Positions 1-11,900 of a stretch of 64,000 nucleotides of DNA are shown in pieces. Numbering within the stretch: the stretch's first letter is position 1; each line of letters opens with the position of its first letter. The translations under genes and the position numbers were made by a program. A model generated the notes under the pieces. That model was not told the origin of the DNA. It worked only from the letters and a program-made list of their open reading frames with translations, and ran no database searches. This DNA is from Merluccius polli (Eukaryota; Chordata; Actinopteri; Gadiformes; Merlucciidae): contig JAOPHQ010002279.1 of assembly GCA_030340625.1 (NCBI GenBank), positions 360,001 to 424,000 of the forward strand. The letters are read 5' to 3'.

Positions 1-1144
1 TTGGCCAATACTGTCAGAAGATCGCTGACTTCTGTTTCATTGATTATCCAATATTTAAAAGGCTGACTCTCAACATCTACTCCATGAAATTATAAAGCTT
101 TAAGTGCTTACATTTCATTGCAGGACAGACAGGCAGAGACAAGTCCAGAAATAAAATACTTATTGTTTGGTGGAAAAACAATCAAGCCACTGCCCTAACT
201 GACCCATCTGGTCTAACTCCTGACTGCTCATTCGCTGCATATTGTCATTTGTGTCTAGCATGAAAATAGGTCATAAAACAAAAGACTATAAATATGCATT
301 CTGCGTGTCACACATTTCAGGACTATTTGATTCGATTTGTTTTGGGTATTTGGCCTAAAAATAGCACACAACAGTATAACTGAAGGCACAGTTAATAGGA
401 GGTTGAATAGGAGAATTCAACGAATATTCAGACCCTGCCATGGCAGAGAACATAGTTTGTGAAAACTCTACATAAGCAGCTGCTTATTTCTGTGTATTAC
501 AAATTCATAGTTCATAATTTGATTCTGCTGGCTGCAGATAATGCAAAGGCTTTACCTTTGGAACAGCTGAATCATTATCTCACTGTAAATGCAAACAGGC
601 CCTTAAAGCCACTTCAAGTGACTATAGATTATAACTACCATTTGCTACTAAGGTTGCCAACGTTTACCATTTACAGACAGCAGGGGAACGACGAAGGAAT
701 ACAATATTAACCCAATATTAATATTAAGCTATTAGAATGGCTGGAATTATTTAACATTTCTTATTGACACAAAACATTAGTTAATACCGACGGGATGGGT
801 TGTCTTACGATGGAGAGGGGTTCCTGCATGACCATGCCTGACAGGCTACCTGCACAGTATACATACATTATATACATGCATTATAGTTTAGTGCAGCCTC
901 TATAATCACGCTACATAACCTAACTCCCACAAATTCAGAACAATTATTCCAGGAAATAACAAATGAATAAGTAGGCCTGATATAAACAAACAGGTAGGAA
1001 TGATTAGGCCCAACATGTTTCTCAAGAGACAAACATTTTAACACATGTAAGGAGAAAACAGTAGGCCTATGCCGAGTGGAAATGTCCGTTTATCACAAGG
1101 GAGCTATAATGTTGGCCCAGGTTCCTGTCTCGGCATCCCGTGGG
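1..1144. other. Intron of adam22, no gene seen
   Basis: AT-rich sequence lying 3' (on the minus strand) of the second coding exon of the adam22-like gene. Small open frames here have no recognisable domain. Read as intron 2 of adam22; later exons would lie left of the window. Confidence 0.5.
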
Positions 1145-1900
1145 GGTCTGGCCCACCTCCATCTCAACTGGTCTGGCCCACCTCCATCTCAACTGGTCTG
1201 GCCCACCTCCATCTCAACTGGTCTGGCCCACCTCCATCTCAACTGGTCTGGCCCACCTCCATCTCAACTGGTCTGGCCCACCTCCATCTCAACTGGTCTG
1301 GCCCACCTCCATCTCAACTGGTCTGGCCCACCTCCATCTCTACTGGACTGGCCCACCTCCATCTCTACTGGTCTGGCCCACCTCCACCCACTGGTCTGGC
1401 CCACCTCCATCTCTACTGGTCTGGCCCACCTCCACCCACTGGTCTGGCCCACCTCCAACTCTACTGGTCTGGCCCACCTCCACCCACTGGTCTGGCCCAC
1501 CTCCATCTCTACTGGTCTGGCCCACCTCCACCCACTGGTCTGGCCCACCTCCATTTCTACTGGTCTGGCCCACCTCCATCTCTACTGGTCTGGCCCACCT
1601 CCACCCACTGGTCTGGCCCACCTCCACCCACTGGTCTGGCCCACCTCCATCTCTACTGGTCTGGCCCACCTCCACCCACTGGTCTGGCCCACCTCCATTT
1701 CTACTGGTCTGGCCCACCTCCACCCACTGGTCTGGCCCACATCCATCTCTACTGGTCTGGCCCACCTCCACCCACTGGTCTGGCCCACATCCATCTCTAC
1801 TGGTCTGGCCCACCTCCATTTCTACTGGTCTGGCCCACCTCCACCCACTGGTCTGGCCCACCTCCACCTCTACTGGTCTGGCCCACCTCCATCTCTACTG
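1145..1900. repeat. 23/25-bp minisatellite in adam22 intron
   Basis: About 30 head-to-tail copies of a unit beginning GGTCTGGCCCACCTCCA. Two length variants occur. The first seven or so units are 25 bp and end ATCTCAACT. Later units alternate between 25 bp (ATCTCTACT) and 23 bp (CCCACT). Because the unit lacks stop codons in several frames, long ORFs (up to about 300 codons) appear on both strands; these are repeat artefacts. The alternating higher-order pattern suggests amplification of a two-unit block after the homogeneous block. Confidence 0.95.
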
Positions 1901-2106
1901 GTTTGGTTTCCTGGATCATGACAACTAATAGCCTATACACGCATGCACAGAGCATGCATGGAGAGGATGGAGAGGAGTAAGGGAGGAGGGATAAACCAAA
2001 ACAGAAAAACAAACAAGATTTTTTTTTTTTTCATCCAAACGTCTCCAATGGTAACGGGAGGAGGAGGAGGCCTCGTGCGGCTGTCCCGCCGCCACGGGTC
2101 ACATAC

Positions 2107-2711
2107 CTGCGCGGAGCTGGGGCCGCTGGCTCGGATCCGCGTGGTGAGCTCATCTCGCGGGGTCTGGGTCTGGACCTGGCTCTGGGTCTGGGTCTGGCCG
2201 GGTCTGTTGTACAGCAGGCGGAGCGGCACCGTGTCCTCCTGCCCCGAGAACCTGCCGCCGCCGCCGCCGCGGAGGCTCTGCAAGGCAGACAAGGCGTTTC
2301 CTGGAGGAGAAATACCGACGATTTAGACAATTGGCTCAATGTAATCCCACGCCTTGAGAGCCTTGTTGTTGTTCAAATATTGTTCAAATTCATTATAATT
2401 AGGCGGCCTAGGCTGGTGTATTTTTTTTATTGTTGAAGCTCACTGACAGACATCCTTTCATAACATTACACCTGGAATGCGTGCATATATATTTAATAAT
2501 CGTCGTCTATTGATAACGAGGCAAATTGATATTCTGCATGCTTCCCGTCTCTTATTCTAGCCACACGGCCTGTGTGTCTGCGTATATATAATATATAATA
2601 AAGCATCTTGAATAACGCCAGCCTACCGTTCCGGGAGTCACCATTGCTGGTGTGAATGACATCCATCAATCCGGAGACGCACAAAAGAGAAATCCACCAT
2701 GTCGACCACAT
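2107..2711 (-). CDS. adam22: ADAM22-like metalloprotease-disintegrin, 5' exons only
   Basis: Two coding exons. Exon 1 is 2711-2627: ATG, a hydrophobic signal-peptide-like stretch MWSTWWISLLCVSGL, donor GTAGGC. Exon 2 is 2300-2107: acceptor after CTCCTCCAG, donor GTATGT. Phases close (85 nt then 194 nt). Exon 2 encodes a Gly-rich stretch, then VPLRLLYNR and later TTRIRASGP. This resembles the start of the ADAM22/23/11 prodomain, where a VPLRLIYR-type segment is followed by DTRVR. ADAM22 is a catalytically inactive neuronal surface receptor for LGI proteins. The identification rests on this short motif plus perfect synteny (ADAM22 flanks DBF4 in human). The start is uncertain: a run of in-frame ATGs lies just upstream. 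Remaining exons lie outside the window. Confidence 0.68.
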
Positions 2712-3047
2712 CATCATCATCCCCATCATCATTACCACCACCACCCCTTCGCCTCTTGTCGAAGGAACGAGAAAGAAAAAATGAAAACCTAAACAGCCCT
2801 CCGAAATAAGACTGGCAGTCGTCTGCCTCCGCTACGGGCGGCTGGAGGCGAGGCTGGGACGCGGATGCGCGCAAGGTCTGGTTAGCGCAGTGTCTCCGGC
2901 GCGGGGGGCCATGGGGCTGATGGGCTCCCACTGAAAACACCCAGCATCTGACGGCTAAGCCCCCACGGAACACAGCCCAGGAAGAAAGGAGGAGAGAGGG
3001 AGACACAGAGAGAGAGACACAGGGAGGGAGACACAGGGAGGGAGAGG

Positions 3048-4030
<983 letters not shown>

Positions 4031-7000
4031 TTAGAGCTGCCAGAGACACAGTGAGCCATCATCTGGTACCTGGTCACCTTCTGACCTGACCTGGTTATGA
4101 CCTGCTAAGCCTGTGTCCACTTTCCTCCTTTTCCGTTTTTGTACTTTGACCTTCCTCTGTATTGTCCTGACTGGAGAGGGGCTCCGTGCATGCAGGTTGA
4201 CCCCTTGGCATTCTGGGATATGTGTCTTTTTCTCTTGAGATACTAGTGCGTTCTGTTGACACTCTGATGGAGAGTCCCGGATGCTGTCATACACCTCATT
4301 CTGGAGAGAATACGTTGTCCTTGAGGAACATCCACTCTGAGAGTCTTCTTTGTGATACCATGTCCTGGTCCGACTGAGCCTAGAGAGTCTGGCAGAGTAC
4401 AGGGCAGAAGAGTGGCCTCTAGAGGGAGCCACTTCTACCTGAAGTGTAGGTGTCTGGTCACTAACAGAGTCTATCCTGCAAGTATGAGAAGTGTGATTGG
4501 GTAGAGGTTGGGCAGAAGTTGGATCAAGGTTCCTCAAGATGCTTTTAGCACCGCTTGTCTTTACAGACCCAGGGATGGGTTCCATGGCGAGTCCATTGGA
4601 TGGTTCTCTGCCACCAGAAGCTGTTGAAATACTGTAGGGCTTCCGTCTTTTCTCTGTTACAGAAGTGTCTTGGGGCTTGTGAAGCTTTGTCCTATAAGGT
4701 CCTGGAATTGCCAAGGTTGAGGATACGCTGCACTTTAGTCTGAAGACAGAAGAAGAACACAAACCAAAGGACACAATTGGATACATGTAGGTTTTTTGGA
4801 GCGGTCATGGCAGTATATATTGTGTGGAGAAAATGTCAATGGAAATGATTTACCTCTTGGTTTTATTTTTGAAAAGAGCAAAGTCACATCGCATGGTTGA
4901 GACTAATCTGTCCAGCACCAGGTACTCTTTGCCCTTGGAAAAGGCCAGGTGACTTTCACTCTGGACATGCTAAAGACGGCAATCATTAATCAGTACAGGG
5001 AATTGTATTAAACTGTATTGCATCTCATTCTCACAATAGCAAAAGACACGTTATACATTAAACATTACAAAAACAGAATGGTCATAAAATGTATATTTTA
5101 GAAAATCCTTGTGTTTGCAATGTTAATTTTTGTTAATTTTACAAACAATGTACAAAGACATTTTTCTTCCAGGTGATTTCTGCAGGACATTTTACAATAG
5201 TTTTAGCTTCAACTAAATGCAGATTGCAAGTTTGCTAGATACATAACAGACACACACACACACACACACACACACAATGGGAATACGTATCTTCAGTTCA
5301 CTTTCAGGAAGATTTGATAACTTACCTTGATGAGGTTGTCATACTGGAGCATGCAGCACTCGCAGAAGCCCACCTGCTTCTTCTCTCCATTCTTCTTGGC
5401 TCTGCCGTGCCCCCGCTCCTCACTGCACCAAGGATACCACACGTCAGTACACAACAACAATTTGCATAAACATAATTGAAAAAAGTTGAGAAAATGTTCA
5501 CATGTGGTTAAAGGAAATGCACAGTAATTTGCATACTCATTGACTATTTTAGTAGTTGGTGATTTAGCAGACAGGCTGCATACCTGTGTCCATTTTTCTT
5601 TTGATCCTTTTCATCCAGACAGAATGGAGTGCAAGGAGCAGCAGTCGCCATGTTGATCTCAGGCATTTTAGACATGGCAGCATAGATTGGCCGATAGTGT
5701 CTGCAGGGGGAAAAGGGGTTTCACAACATATGTCTCAACACACATGCTAATGGTTGACTTCAAGATTGGTCTATTATTTGTTTATTTGAACCCATTCTCT
5801 CACCTGCTTGAGTCTTCAACCTTTATGAAGGGTGTACTGATATGTACGGCTGTTAATGAGTTCAACAATTATAAAAAAATAGTAATACACTTTTTCCATA
5901 GTCACAGATTGTGTAGCAACACATTCAGAATGAATAAAGAGTAGATAGCACAGTAAATGTAACTCAAGAATTCACCTTGGGATTTTGGAAAGCCTGGTCT
6001 AGGTTTGGATTCAGGTTTCGTCTACAAAACAAATTAGACACATAACATTTATAAATGATTTCAGGAAAATGTTTTAGAAAATTACATTAATAGAGTGCTG
6101 CTTTGCTTGCTACAATGTTTTCGGTAACTGCCAATGACGTACCCTTTTTTTGACAGGAGCACTCGTAACAGGTTGGTTAGGGACAATCTGTTTCTTTTTC
6201 TTTTCAACATATGTGACTACATCTGAAATCAGATCAAGGAAAATGAATCATCAATATACACAAGTCACATTGTCCAAATAAATGAACAGTTTTGAGCCTG
6301 TATAATAGTATTCTGTGTAAATATAACTTTTCCAACGCAGCATACCATCAATGTAAAGGACCTTCACGCCCCACTCCAAAGCATTTGATAGGGTCTTATC
6401 TATTTGTATCCTCTCCTGTAAACAAAACAAAAGTATTTATTTGTTAGTCAACCAAATTCCTATTACCATTTCTATTGTTGTGCATAATCACAGACATCTG
6501 ATTTTCACCGTGCACATATGAGAAGAATTAGTGGTTCTTTTTGAGTGAGCTTTGCAGGCAACTGATGGACAACATGGAAGCTTGCAGAACCATTTGATCC
6601 TATAGCACTATGCCTGCTGCTGCTAAACGTCAGGCTGGGTGCATCAGAAGACATTAATGAATGACAATAACAAACCTGCTCTTTAACCACTCTCTCCACC
6701 AGAGATTTTCCCCGACTCGCAACCACCTGCAACAACAATACAGTGTCATTTAAAGCATTAAACTGCAAACTAAATGTAATGTAAAATGAGTAAAATACAC
6801 AATGTATGTGCCGCAATCAGAAACATATCTTGGTTGACCAAAATTATGCAAACTCACTGAATCCGCTTGCCCCTGAGATCCACTTTTGCCAGCAGGCTGG
6901 TGGCCAGTCCGGTGGGGGAAAGGTGAACTCTGTCCAGAGTCTGGACTGGGGGTGGCCAGCTCACGTCTAAGGCGCTCCACATACTTGGCTTCCCTCTTGT

Positions 7001-7696
7001 TGGATACCAGGTACCTTATCTCCTTACTGAAGAACTTCTCAATCGTCTGAGTTAAATGACAACATTTCAATAAATATTACCTGCAATACCTATATAACAT
7101 ACAGTAAATGACGTATCAAACCTGACTAGCAATTAATGCAATACATTGAACAAGGGATCATCCTTATTCCCTGATAAACATCAGGGATAAGCACCAGTAC
7201 AACAACTACGCAGCAGAAGTAAACTATTGAATTTGTTTAGAATAAACAAACTCTCTACAGAAGGAAACGTGTAATATTGACATGTTGCATCATCAGTGAA
7301 TACAAATTGTTAAGAACAGGTTTACAAAGAACCTGTTCTTAACAATATGGTATATCTAGTGTTATTGTTCATCACCTTGTAAAGCACACTTTTGAGTTGT
7401 TCTTGGTGTTTGTTTGATGTATTTTTTAAAATCATTTTTACAAACAGAGCCCTAAAAACGACAATGTGAAATGTGACAATGTGAAATCAATGCTGTGTTA
7501 AGTATTGTGCTCTGATCGATCCAATATAGGATGAGCTTGACAGTTGCTAGTTTAGCTTACAAGTGCAGCGGTATCTTACCCCCCCTAGTAGTTTAATATC
7601 GTTCTCCAGTGCCTCTGCTTTCCTATTTGATGGTAGGTCCAGATAAAATAGTTTCCCAGCCAACGGATTTGGACAAACCTGCTGCTGGCCTGGCAT
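4031..7696 (-). CDS. dbf4: DBF4, regulatory subunit of CDC7 kinase
   Basis: DBF4 activates CDC7 kinase, which phosphorylates MCM helicase to fire replication origins in the nucleus. Exons read on the minus strand: 7696-7580, 7046-6858, 6726-6676, 6415-6346, 6222-6143, 6021-5976 (uncertain), 5836-5804, 5700-5584, 5422-5326, 4969-4854, 4739-4031 (stop). The N-terminal BRCT-like motif N is visible (GKLFYLDLPSNR, KFFSKEIRYLVSNK, NALEWGVKVLYID). So are motif M (PFIKVEDSSRHYRPIY, then APCTPF) and the DBF4 zinc finger, split over two exons (GFCECCMLQY, then HVQSESH: CX2C and HX4H). A basic QRKVKVQKRKRRK tract lies near the C-terminus. Phases agree everywhere except into exon 5836-5804, where one nucleotide is missing or extra. 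Confidence 0.93.
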
Positions 7697-8924
7697 GGCT
7701 CAGTGCTAACCTGTCCCTATCCCTTTTCTGAAACACAAATACATCGATCATGGTGAACAGTGACATGGACAAAATATCCTCCATCCTCTATATGAAAATG
7801 AATACATTGAATAAATACATTGTATTACGTGGATTAATTTAAATGGCAATGAAAACGACAGGGCCTGACCTTTTAACATGGATGTGACTGTCATCTGGAT
7901 GAACATTGCCTTCGTCGTTACCTCGACCAGTGGCAGTGTTTGTAGGTGGTATTTCCTAACTTAATGGCCAACCATGTAAATATGTCGCCTAATGAAAACA
8001 TATTTGGAGCCAGCTCAAAATAAAGATGAGTGGAAAGAAAACGGAATAGCGATGGTGATAGCACCCGACATTAGAAATACGTGTTGTAATTTGTATTAGA
8101 CGGCTTGACGGCTCCACTCCTGTAGTGACTTAATAAAATGAAAACTTCCGTTTCCCGCGTCAAATACGATAAACACAGGGTTGCCAGATTAGCTTGAAAC
8201 CTTCATGCATAGCTATCACTATTCGTGGAACATGTAAATGATTTCCATGAATCGTTGATTTTTGTAATCACATCACTGCAAGAATTAAGTTTAATGTCAT
8301 ACTAACGACTATGGATTTCCACTATGGTAAAACTCAAAGTTATTCGAGATTGGAAGTGCTAAAAAGGAAGTAGCTAATTTCGTGGCTAAAAGAACAGATC
8401 TGGCAACCCTAGATCGGCTCAATTTTGAGTTTAGATATGATGTTTCCGCATAAAACAAATGCATACAAAGAGAGTTACGTTGCTTACCGCTATCCTAAAA
8501 GTTTACTTAATAATTATATGTTAATATTTGTTGTTGCTATACATATAATTCAATACATATATGAGTAGAAGTAAATACAGCAAAGAAAGTGCCACTAGCA
8601 ATTTAAAATTGCATAATAAACGTTATGTTAGGCGATTTCCCCTAGCGACACATGCTAGCTCACAGTTCAATATTGTCTACAAGTTTATACTCCTACGACC
8701 ATTTCTTCATGCTACTGATTATAGTCGCACACTGATATTAATATAAGGGCGTGTTCTTGGGAATGTCATGCTGATACTGAAGAACTAGCTTTCCTTGAAC
8801 AGGTAGAGACTGCACAACATATGCATCAATAGTGTCATCGGTATATATGAAGTTATATAAAATATGTTAACAACAACAAAAATCGTTACGAAAGTGTATT
8901 TAATCTTGTATCCAGGACGTTACA
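7697..8924. promoter_or_regulatory. Shared upstream interval of dbf4 and slc25a40
   Basis: 1.2 kb separating the divergent start codons of dbf4 (left, minus) and slc25a40 (right, plus). It holds an E2F-like and an ETS-like site near 8141-8160. Head-to-head spacing suggests a bidirectional promoter. Untranslated first exons are likely but were not defined. Confidence 0.55.
8151..8159. promoter_or_regulatory. Candidate E2F site
   Basis: TTTCCCGCG matches the E2F consensus TTTSSCGC. It is preceded at once by ACTTCCG, an ETS-like core. It lies 455 bp upstream of the dbf4 ATG. DBF4 transcription is known to rise at G1/S under E2F control in vertebrates, so the site is plausible, but it is a motif call only. 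Confidence 0.4.
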
Positions 8925-11900
8925 ATGACCAGTAAAGGTCATGCAATGGCCCCTGGTGACATTACTCCCATTCAGCAGATGGTGTCATCATGCTCAGGAG
9001 CCATCCTCACTTCACTCCTTGGTGAGTTGGTTCACATCTCTTCACTTCTCTGCCTACCTGTAAGCAACCTTGAGCAAAACAACATGTCTCTCTGTATTTA
9101 CTATACGTCGCTGTGGTTAAAAGCGTCTCCTAAATTACTATAATAATTATTCATGATTAATTACTAATTACTTTCTCTAGACGAGAGAGAGAAGACGTTT
9201 GAAAAAGTTAAAGGAGCTATATGTAGGATTGCGTCCTCTCTGGCCAAAACTGTTATTGCAACCACGTTGTAAATACTGTACAGCGTGGTACTCCCTCCCC
9301 CTCCCCCCCCAGAGTAGCGGTTGCCAGATTCCCCGTTCCCGGATTACTCAACACAACACTGCGTCTACTAGAAGGAGCAACCATGACAAGTGTTTTACAT
9401 ACTGTTCTTTGCTTTTATTTAGGTAAAGAACATAGAATTGCCTCTGTGTATGAAGTGTGCTATACAAATACACTTGCCTTGCATAGATCCCTGATAATAT
9501 TGACCAACTGCATCACCGTCACCGGGGCTTCATAGTAATGTGTCCGAGGAGAGCAGCCCTCTCGGACACACACACATGCTGTTACCGCTGTTTTATTAGC
9601 ATCCACACTCCCACACCGTCACCGGGGCTTCATAGTAATGTGTCCGAATAGAGCAGCCCTGTCGGACACACACATGCTCTGACCGCTGTTTTATTATCAT
9701 CCACACTGCAGTCGGTGTGCAGTAAATGGCCCTCAATGGTGTGAAATCCTTACATACAGTCATTGAGCAAACGATACTGACTTTGTGAAAACGCCCATGA
9801 GGCAACGACTCAATGATTCGCTTCAAACATGTTTTTCTAGCAAAAACTGAATAATGGCGATAAGCCAAATATAATTCTAAAGATATACTGCAATAGTTCA
9901 CTCCAGTGGAAACATGGACCATTTTCATTACCCAACTAAAATATATTTGGTAGGCTAATAGTGCAATGTAAACATGTTCACGAATGCATTTAGTAACGTC
10001 AGACATTTCTGACCCGAAACATTTGTAGCTGCAGCCTTCCTTATACAGTAAATGGCTGCAGCTCAGCCTATCTGGCAACCCGGATCACGATACAGTACTG
10101 ACTTCGCGATTGGATGCTAGGCAGAAGGTGGCGCAACAGACCAAAACACAAAATGAAAACAAAACAGTTTTCCTGGCACAGAAATATTGCGTTTGAAATT
10201 AAATATTCTGGCTGGACTACTATTATGTCTGACATAAATACTTGAAATTAACATGATTCCTCAACGTCTATTGACATATTAGGGTCATTTTATGATTACT
10301 TTGAGTACATTTCTTACATATAGCTCCTTTAAGATGGATAATTGAATAGATGTTAATTGCAGGGGTTTTGTTTTTCAGTTACACCTTTGGATGTTGTGAA
10401 GATCAGACTTCAAGCGCAACAAAGTCCATTCCTCAAAGGTATCAGGAATATATGTTTATAATGTGACCTGGTGTTGCATGAATATGATTCTATAAAGCAT
10501 GGCATTATGGGGAGATCATTCAATGACTTCAACGTCAACATTTTCCAGGGAGATGTTTTGTCTACTGCAATGGCCTCATGGACCACTTATGTGTGTGTGA
10601 AAATGGCAGCTCCAAAGTCTGGTACAAGGCTCATGGTCATTTCAACGGCACACTGGTAAATAATCCTTATTCAAAGATAGTACCATTCAATTAGTAACTA
10701 CCCCACTTGGGGTACATTGTTTGCATTGTAGAGCATTTTGAGAGGGTATTTTGAGTGGGTTGCAGAGCATATGCCAAACCTTAATCGTTAGAAAGCCCAT
10801 GAATTAACTAATGTTAACAATGTTAATTAATCGTTCAATTGCTTACTATTTAATTGAGTTTAGCTCCAATTGTTGCAGCTTTTTGTTCGCTCAATGTTTT
10901 AAACAGTACATGAAGGCATTGTTCATTACTGCAATATTGTGGGTTCAATATTTGTTTTAATGTTTGGGTCTTAATGACGAATGACACATGTGTGCCCTGA
11001 ATCTAGACCAGTTGAGAACCACTGTTGTAGAGGACTCCCTCTATAGGTTAAACACATGCTATTGCATGGATAATCTCTGATTGGCTAAATTATTCCACTG
11101 AATTGAAGGGGCCTTTACAGTGGAGCCCACAGCCCTGCCCCTGAATGACAAAACCTGAAAGCATTTTATTTTCAAAGGCGGGGTCAGGGGGTTTGATTCT
11201 CCTTTAATGGATTTTTTAATGTTTCCTATAATGCATAATGTATGATGCATTGGGACTGCTATCCTGTGCTATTTTTCTCACATATACACCATCTCTCTGC
11301 AGGATGCCTTTGTTAAAATTGTACGACATGAAGGAATCAAATCCCTATGGAGTGGTCTCCCTCCAACCCTGTGAGTCTGAACTCTACCAAGGCCAACACA
11401 TTTCTTGGGATCCTAGGATTGGTTTGTGCCATGAATTGATTTGAGTCTCTCTGTTCTGCATGTCACAGCGTGATGGCAGTCCCAGCGACTGTGATCTACT
11501 TCACATGTTATGAACAGCTGCATGTAGCCCTGAAAGTTAGACTGGGGGAACATGCTGACAAGGCTTCTCTCTTCGCTGGAGCGATCGCTAGAGGTAAGCT
11601 GATCTCAATGGAACCAGTTAAAGAGGAACTTTGCCAATTTTCAACCGGCTTTGTATCATTACAATGAGCGACGGACAAAAGTAGTGGGGAGATCTGGGTG
11701 CAGGCAATGAAGGAACACATGAAGGAACTACTATTACCCACATTGTAATGATACAAAGCCAGTTGAAAATCGGCGAAGTTACCCTTTAATCAGGACAGAA
11801 GGATCAGAAACTCCTACTTTGCACATGACTACCACCACTACTAGCTACTTACATTTGATTCCCGTAGCTACTCTGCACTCTACTGCTACTTTTAATTTTT

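Noticed and set aside
1069..1980. 303-codon Pro/His/Trp-rich ORF and its antisense partners
   Set aside because: Entirely produced by the minisatellite unit; open in several frames on both strands.
5976..6021. Micro-exon 5976-5993 alone (acceptor CTAGACCAG) as the answer to the dbf4 phase break
   Set aside because: 18 nt leaves the same phase error, so it does not solve the problem.
9596..10078. 160-codon minus ORF in slc25a40 intron 1
   Set aside because: Begins in a duplicated repeat, has no recognisable domain and no splice context.
10471..10659. 62-codon ORF over slc25a40 exon 3
   Set aside because: Wrong frame; the spliced frame gives the conserved CFVYCNGLMDHLCVC segment.
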